NCBI RefSeq assembly: GCF_032854445.1
Contig: NC_088302.1
Span: forward strand, 8,677,338 to 8,741,337
Source: Liolophura sinensis
Lineage: Eukaryota > Mollusca > Polyplacophora > Chitonida > Chitonidae
Direction: 5' to 3'
DNA length: 64,000 bases
The notes under the pieces are model-generated. The model was given only the letters and a program-made list of their open reading frames with translations. It made no database searches and was not told the origin of the DNA. Positions 35,601-44,600 of the stretch are shown one piece after another (within the stretch, counting starts at the first letter, position 1; every line of letters begins with the position of its first letter). A program made the position numbers and the translations under genes.

Positions 35601-38600
35601 TTGTGTGTGGCTGAGGGTGATGAAAGTTTATGTCTTTTACTGTACATCATGTTTATAGCTGTCAGTTTGTGCTCTACATGTCATTGTGCCCATTAAAAAT
35701 TACTTTCTCATGCAAAGAACTTTCTCTCAGCTTTGCGTTTTTAACATTTCAACAGTTTTGTTTGAAGCTCAAACGTCAGTTGAATGCCATGTATAGTGTA
35801 CTGTGAAGTTCTGTGGAACTATTGCTCTGTGTAGAGTTGTTTTGCTATACAAACACTTGGCTTACATTTCCATGAGATGGACAGTTTATTCTAGAGTACA
35901 ATATTTGATTGGCTGGTGTGAGAGATAGGCAAGTCCATGCTATGCCTTGCATAAGCTGAATTTTAGGCATGGTACATTTGTTGTATCTTTTCAATTAGGT
36001 GATGTTTTTACCCTTTATAGACCTGGGATTAAGATAGATTGTGTCTGTCTTAATCCTAGTATTGATCGAACGGAGACTGCATTTCAGTATCAAGTAGAAA
36101 ATCAGAGATCAGCGCTAAAATGATATTCATCTCAATAAAAACAAAAAATATGGTTGGCTAATAATCTAGAGTTAATGCCTAGTTAATTTGTGGACTTATT
36201 CTTGCCTTGTTCACTTATCACATTAGGTAAATTTCTGTTTCCCTGTTCTAATCTTCAGGGAGGTGGAATTCAGGGACTGGCAGAAGAATTTCAGAGTTTA
36301 AGAATCGGAAAGCAGCTAAAACATGCCGTAGGTAAATATCAATTGATGTCAGTGTGGATCACTTTTCTTTTTCCAGAACAAACATGGAGCTTTGAAAAAG
36401 GCCAGAAAAGATAAACAAGGAAGAGAATGTAACAACGACAGTGATGAACAGGCAAATGAAAAGATGGATGTGGGGAAAGAAGAGGAGTCAGAATTCTGTA
36501 GAAACAATATATCATGTGTTCACAGTGGGAAGGATGCAAGGTGTAAAGTAGATCAAATGGAAGCTGAAAGTGAAAGCTGTGAGCCACCATGTTCACACAG
36601 GACGTCTCGTCCAAAAGCATCAAGAGCATTTTGGGAAGAGGCAACCAGTTGTTCAGCAAAGAAAGATTGTATAGAGGACAAGACTCATTCAGAAACTGCT
36701 GACTGTGATAATACAAAAACAGAATGCCAAAAGCAGAATGACTGTTGGCAACAGTCTGACACTAATTGTGATTCTGATGTGGGCAGCGACAGTGAGAGTG
36801 AATTGGAATCAGGGGAGCTTACTGAGTCAGAGTTATCTTCGCTTGATTCTGAAGAGGACTGTGTGGAAATCAGTGATCAAACATCAGAAATTGTAGAGGG
36901 TAAGGGACATATGGCTGAATGAGATGTTTTGAATAGGCCTACTACTTGTGAGTTCAACATGCATTTCTTTCATGTGCCATATAGTCAAAGGGGTCACCAT
37001 TGAGTGAATTTCCACTCCAGTATCCCACCACTGAAACTCTAATTTAGGACTTGTTTGGTCCTTTGTGCAGTGTCAGGCAGTATGAAGATCACTTGTCCTT
37101 CATCAGTGTGGTGCCCATATCTAACATCACACCAAGCTTGTCTGTGTAAATGTGTCAAAAGTCTGTGGTTTACTCTGGCACCAAGGTTTCTTCCACCCAT
37201 AAAAATGACAACCATTGTGTAAGTGAAAATTCTAGAGAACAACATTGGACAACATATAAGTCTAACAAGTTCATCTCTCATCTCATTTTCAGTCAAACCC
37301 ATAGTCATTGAACTTAAAAATGACGTACCCTAAATGACCATAAAATTTGTCCGTGACTAACATGCTAATTTTTCCTGATTCTGAGAGATTGCTTCATTTT
37401 AGAAAGGTGTTTTGAGGTTTCGAACATGGGATGATATTCCACAGGAAAATTGTAAGTTTCAACACCAACAAAGTATATTTTGACATTTATTTGCCTCTAA
37501 GAATGCACTTTTTTAAGTGAAATTTTAGGTCATTTAGGTATATTCTGCACTGTTGATTACAGGTGTTTAACACTACAGGTGTTTAACATGCAGAATGTTA
37601 AAAGTTTCAGTTATTCAGCCATTTTCACATCAACTACTTGTGATATCATATCATTTTGCTTGCTGAAGTGTTTCAGTAACTTTTTAGGAAATCAGTTACC
37701 TTATTGAAAATTCTGAGACACCTTTTTGTGATATTTTAGAGTCCAACCCATGTAACTATCCCCCATGTATCCGTGTGATGGTCACAGAGTCTGAGGTGGT
37801 GGACCCAGGGTCTCTGTTTGTGATCACCTACCCAGGGGGGTCAATTGGGAGAGAGGGAAGTCATGTGATTCTTCTTCCAGAGATCAATGTCAGTAAGGTA
37901 GGCCTGTAATATCACCTGTGTCAGTCACATTTTAAAGGTGGAGAAAACATGAAACTTACATAAAGTTCTAATGAAAGAGTGCGAAAAGTTTTAAGGAGAA
38001 AAAGTCATTCGAAAAAAAAATTTTTATTGTAAAACAAAACAAGGGAAGCTCCCAATATTGAAGTCAACATATTTGGTATTTTATATTTAGACATAACTAT
38101 GTAACTGTGTAACCATCTTCAGTCACAAAGAGCATGCTTCAGAAACCACTAGAAAGAAAGAAAGAAAGAAAGAAAAAAAAGAAAGGAAGAGTTGCATTGG
38201 TGGGTGAGGGTAAGAGACAAATTATGTAGAGGGAGGCTATTTTAATACAGTGAGTGCTTTGGGGCTTTTAACCCATGATTTAGTGTAGGTGATTTCTTTT
38301 TAATTGCTAGAGCCTCTTTTATCAGTGAAAGATTCCAGTGGTCTGCTATGTCTATAAATTCAGTATTATGAAGCAGAATGTGCAACAAAATTACAGAAAA
38401 TTTGCATAGATTTGAATTTTCACAATCTATTAGATGTTTGTAGATTTCACTTTTACCGTTACAGCCATGTTCGTTTAATCGTTGCATTAGACATCTTTCA
38501 GTTTTAACAATATATTTACCATTATATCCTTGGCGACATAGTTACGCCGAAATATAGAATACCAGTATATTGACTTCAGTATTCGGAGTTTCCCTTGTTT

Positions 38601-41600
38601 TGTTTCACACAAAACTGATCTGTGGTCATAGTTCTGTAACAATTTTTGTATGGTATATGGTATATTTTGTATGGTATAGTGCAAATATATTTGCACTAGA
38701 TCATATCTATGTTTGTAATATATTCATAAATATTATCATAATTCAGATTCAATGCATGTGTTTGGATGTACATCAAATGTACATTCAAATTTATCAGACT
38801 GCATCACATCCTCATTTACAACATTATTATACAAAGATGATATATACCAAAGAGATGGTCCCAATCAAAAACTTATTTTCAAATACCCCTTTCGCCTGAA
38901 AGAAAAAAGTGCTCTCTCATCTGATTTTGGCATCTTTTTTATGTTTTCTTCTCCTTTTAGCCATTGCACTCAAAGGATGTGTATCAGTCTTTGGTACAAG
39001 TAAAATACATTGGTTTAGAGATAAAACAAGCTAATATTTTCACACAATGGAAGATTAGTGCATTTTTTGCAGATGGGAATCTTTTCTTTTCTTTTTTTTT
39101 CATGGTTTCTATAACACACTGGTGGGGGCCTCCGTGGCTCGGTTAGCGCACTAGTGCAGCGTAATGACCCAGGAGCCTCTCACTAATACAGTCGCTTTGA
39201 TTTCGTCCAGCTCATGCTGGCTTCCTTTCCGGCCCTATTTGGGTAGGTCTGCCAGCAATCAGTCGATGATCGTGGGTTTCCCCTGGGCTCTGCCTTGTTT
39301 CCTCCCACCATAATGCTGGTCGTCATCGTATAAGTGAAATATTCTTGAGTACTGCGTAAAACAGCTATCAAATAAATAAATAAAACACTGGTGGATGAAG
39401 CTAAGGAGAGGTAATTCAAGGATCCTTCTTTAATTTTGTCTGAGGTATACATGTGCTGAAGGTCATAAGTATTAAATTCTCTGTGTTGTTTTTGCCAGTG
39501 GCAATGAAGACATGAGACACTACAAGAGTTGCTATTGAGGCAAATTGTAACATAGGTACTACAGACTTGAGGTCTACCGCCAAAACATTTGTAAGCCACA
39601 TTTGCATTCCAGCCTGTGGGCTACTCCACTCACATCAACGGAGCAGTCGTGGTCAAATTAGTAAATTAGTCATGGACTTTGGCCTTTAAAGTTTGAGGCA
39701 GTAGCTTATTTCCACAGCCAAGAAAACGGCAATATTTGAAAGAAGCACTCTCTTCGTGACATATTCAATTTCTCCATTATTTTTACTATATTAGCCATTG
39801 TGAATGAGGGTATGATTTCCAATGTAGAATTTCAGTGAAACAAATATTTATGTAGTAAGTATACAGCCGCTAGGTTAAAGCATAGGCTGTCCTGTGAAAA
39901 TTGTCACCCAGCTCCCATGTACTGCAAAATCTTGCGACATTTCAACTATGAAAATGGTGGCTGTTCAAAACTCTTATCGGGAGCTGGCATCATGATAGCA
40001 CTGAATGGAGAAGATAATGGCTCACCTGTAGATCTAGGATTGAAAATGGCTAAAATGTACCTTTTATGCAGAACGTCTGCTTGAACCAGAAGAAAAAGGA
40101 AAGTGTGTCATTTTTCAGGTATCATTGATTTGATCACCTGCACGTACAATGTATGTGTGATTAAAGTCAACCTGCAATTTTATAATTAACATGTCTGAGT
40201 TTTAAGTGTGAGCAAACCTTGATTAGATTGGGGGAAACTTCAGAATTTATACGCTAAATGCGTTAGGAGAAAGTCCTAATAGTTCCACCATTTTTACATG
40301 TACAAATGTTATCATTAGGGATCCAGAACCTCAAACCCTTTACACAGGTTTAAAATACCATGTATCAGGCCCTGCCAGAAATTCCCCAAAAAATTCCTTT
40401 TTATGTTATCTTCAATTACTCTTAAGTCAACTGCTAGACTGCTATTTGTAAAAAAAAAATAACTAGCTAAGAATGTGAATTTCAAAAATGGCAAATGACA
40501 CCAGACATGTGTACTACACCTACTATACTGAGGGAATGTTTTAAATCCCATGACATTTAGGCGAAAAGATGTTATTGATGAGTGATTAGTTGACATTTAA
40601 ATCTTACTTTGATGGTTCAGTGCACAAGGACATGGGTTTTGTAGCCTACAGTAAATACCACAGGTGCAGTCACACAGTTGTTACACTCTCCCCAAGCCAA
40701 TACTGTGAGATTCACCGAATGTACAGCAGAGAAAGGACTGCACAAGTTGCGTGTGGAGTTGAGTGTCAGTTCTGAGTAGCACTAATATTTAGTTTCGAGG
40801 CCTCGTTATGTTTTAATCCGTTAATAACAGTTAGTGATGTGTGTTTATACCAAGGGAGCGTTGCACCCTTTTATCATGCAAATCATCAAAGAGTGTGTTG
40901 GAATCAAAGATCAAGGACATGGCTGCGTGGTTAATTACCCTTTTTAAATGTAGGGCTTGGTCTGGATGAATACGTAAGTGACCTAAAGTTTCACCCCCAG
41001 AAGTGCTTGTTTAGAACAAATAATTGTCATAAATATTACTTTTTGTACTGAAACAGGAATTTTCCAGTACCACATTATCCTACCTTGTAAACCAACCTCA
41101 AAACTCCTTTGAAGATCATAAAATCAAACAAAATTTGCAACTTGGTAAAAGGGTGGAATTTTAGGTCATCTACATTGATTTAAGAAACCTTTTGGTTCGC
41201 AAAGCTGTGCATTTTTCCGTTTATATGTATGCAAAAAAAAAAAAAAATAGAAATGTATTCTTCCATCACATAAGTAATAAACTTGCATCATCAAGTTTTC
41301 TATCCTTCAAGTTACCTTTAATACTGTCATGTGACGTTTGCAAAAACCAAGCAATAGTGCAGGTATAATTATTTCTTGTATCTACACTTTTATTGATGAA
41401 ATCTGCTTGGACTATGTTAAGGTGTTATAATTTCCTCCAGTGCTTGTAAGTGGCCTGTTTTTCTCTGACTGGTTTTAAATACTCACAGTGTTTACCATTC
41501 TTTAGCATGGAAATCTGAGTTCAAATCCTGGTGTGAACCACAAAGTAAACCCTTCATCTATTACACAGGTATGGCATTGTTGGCTTCCCTTAGCTGTAAT

Positions 41601-44600
41601 TTTACATGTACTACTGCCTTTCTTTTATTACATGGACAGGTATAAAACTCTTCTTTGTATTTCAGATTCATGCAGAGATATGTTACTGTGAACCTGACAG
41701 AAACTATGTGATAGTGGACAAAGGAAGTCAGAATGGAACATTTATAAATGGTACCAGAATAGCAGAGGTAAACCTTGTCAAAGCAGTTGTCATTAATAAG
41801 ACTTTATGTACTCTTAGATTAATTCATTTCATAACATATTGAAAAACATATATTTTTTTCAACAATACTTGATTGGTCTTTTAAGACATGCTCAAAAATA
41901 TTTTGTCCAACATCACCCATGATTCTAGATTGCCATTGGCTGATTTGACGGGTTAAAAGATTGACATATACTCGGGAGAGCTGCAGGCTCACATTGTATG
42001 TAATTCCCTTCGGGGGTTTAAATAATTAATACCCTGTACAGCTGAATTACTGCTCAGGGACAAGCATGACGAGTTTGGCTATGGCAGCTCATACTTTACA
42101 TATTTATAAGAATGGTATTCTGTTTGATAAATATTGGAGAGACAAAATCGCTATCTGCATGATGAAAAGGGTATACATGGATTTAAGCCATTGCTGTGAA
42201 TTTTTAACTCTTTGCTTGCTGCCCAGAGTTGAAATAGCACACCCAGGGTTTATATTCCCACCTACCCTTCTCAGCCCACGGATAACTTCTGTATTTTCCA
42301 TGTTGGAAGAACCTACCATTTACAGTATCTCCTCATGTATCTGACAAATAGCTGAAATGATTGAGTCAGAAGGATTTTAATCCACACATGTAAACTCAAG
42401 TGCTCCAGTACTACATTTAGCAACTAACATCGTACCTGCACCCTGCTATCATGAACCTATTGGCTCGGGACAATCATTAGTATTTCTATAAATCTTTGTA
42501 TGTATCTTGTTAATGAATCCTTGTGCCTGTTTTAATGGGTGTGTTTCTTGTTCAAGATCTTATAGTTGAAGGTAAAAAAGTTCTGCTGTATCATGTGACC
42601 TAACAGAAATGCTCAACCCATTGTTTGATTACATTAACTGTAACATGGGTGTAAAAAGATGGGTTTGCTAATATCTTGCTGTTTCTCATAAATTTGCTGT
42701 TTCTCATGTTAAAGCCTAAGTCTGTATTATAACTTATATCACCAGTTGTTTCTTGTATGTTAAAACCTAAGTCTGAATTGCTGACAATACCACCTGCTGC
42801 TTCGTGTATGTTATAACCTAAGTCTATATTATGGATAATATCATGTACTGTTTCTAAGTCTGTATTGTTGCTAATATCCTCTGTTGTTTCAGTATGTATG
42901 CTGAAGCCTAAATCTGTTTTGTTGCTAATACCATCTGTTGTTTCATTTTATGCTGAAGCCTAAGTCTGTGGGAGAGCCTCGCTTGCTGAATCATGGAGAC
43001 AGGATCAAGGTCGGTTCATCCATTCTCCTGTGCCACATCCATGCTGGCCTTGACACCTGTGACCAGTGTGAACCAGGTCAAGTGCTGGCTAATCTACATT
43101 CTCACAGCCAATCAGAGAAAGGTAAATGGCTAATCTACGCGCTTACAGCCAATCAAAGAGAAGTAAATGGCTAATGTAAATGTTCACAGCCAATCAAAGA
43201 AAGGTAAGTGGCTAATGTACATGCTCACAGCCAGTCAAAGAATGGTAAATGGCTAATCTGCAGGCTCACAGCCAATCAGAGTGTAAGTTTTCCAATAAAT
43301 ATAAAGTTGAGTCTTTTTGGTCTTTATTTTCCCATTGATAGATGTGGTTATTTTGTCCAAAGAAGAGAAGGAAAAATTAAGAAGACGACAGCTGAAGGAC
43401 ATCAAAAGAAAATATGGGCTGGATGTAAGTTCATTGCTTGCATAATTTTTGTCTTTGTGTACACCGCTCTTTCAAGAATCAGAGAAAGCAGAATTCATTG
43501 AGTGCGTATCAGATACAGGAATATCATGTACAAAGTGAATTAAAAGTTACCAGTGCTTTGCATACTTGGCCAGTTGTTACAAGGCTGTTACAGCTCATAC
43601 TAGGTGTATTTTTTGCAAGTTCGTTACAGTTCATACTGGTGGAGTATACTAGTGGCAATATACGTAACTCTTCTGTCTATATGGCGGCGCTGCTACGAGA
43701 GTTACAGTGTGAAAGCCTTCTTAAAATGTCGACTTTCTGATAGTGGATATTTATTGGTAAATATCTCTAAAAAGTAAGCCAAACTGCAAAGCAAAAGTTG
43801 TGGTGATAGTCCGTAGAGTATATGCGGAATTAGCGATGCCAAATGATCTCACAAGCTCTTTTTTTCATCTTTGTGTCATTTGTACTGTATTTCAAAACAT
43901 GTTGTTATTGTTGTCTGTGGTCTGAATTATGGTAAAAAAAAGTTCATAAACATGAAAGGAAAGAGGTTGTCACTGGGATTTTTGGCCTCGGTGAGTCCGT
44001 ATATTTGTAAACAGCTGATCACTGTGTCAATAATGTAGAATTTCTATTAACTATAAAGTACATTAGAATGACTATTATTCTACTTTTGCCTGGTTTTGAG
44101 TAATATTCACAACTGCTGAGTTAGAATTTTTGAGTAATAAACTTTATACATGTAATGAGTTGTTATAAGGCTGTTTAATATTTTTAGATGAGCTGTACTT
44201 TTATGGCATCCATGTATTATTTTTGGTACATTATTACAACAGATTCCTTACCATGGACACGTCTACATTAGCAAAGTTTTTAATGTGCTTGAAAATTGAC
44301 CATGTTGGTGATGTACCACATGTTACCACATGTAATAGGTAAACAACTGTAAAGACTAGCATGCATCTACATGACCAAATCACCTTTTCTTTATGTAGAA
44401 TGCAGACTATGAAGGGAACAAATCAGCTTTAAACAATCCCTCATACAGCGATAAAGCTGAGGAGAGACGAAAAACTAAGGGGAGTGATAATCCTTACCAG
44501 AAGTCTGAGGCACCAGCTTCTGTGCACAAGTAAGTTCTGATAATCCTTACCAGAAGCCGAGGCACCACCTTCTGTGCACAAGTAAGTTCTGATAATCCAT

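Larger units (their letters stand above)
37898..41665. other. AGGF1 intron 6 interior
   Basis: A 3.8-kb GT-AG intron. Besides the GAAA microsatellite, the full-length SINE and a possible inverted older SINE relic before it (37130-37240, in intron 5), it is unique AT-rich sequence with no exon. Confidence 0.55.

Noticed and set aside
36339-36716. 125-codon minus-strand ORF
   Set aside because: Antisense to AGGF1 exon 5, with no domain.
39126-39200. tRNA gene at the SINE head
   Set aside because: Same reason: it is a SINE head with target-site duplications around the whole element.
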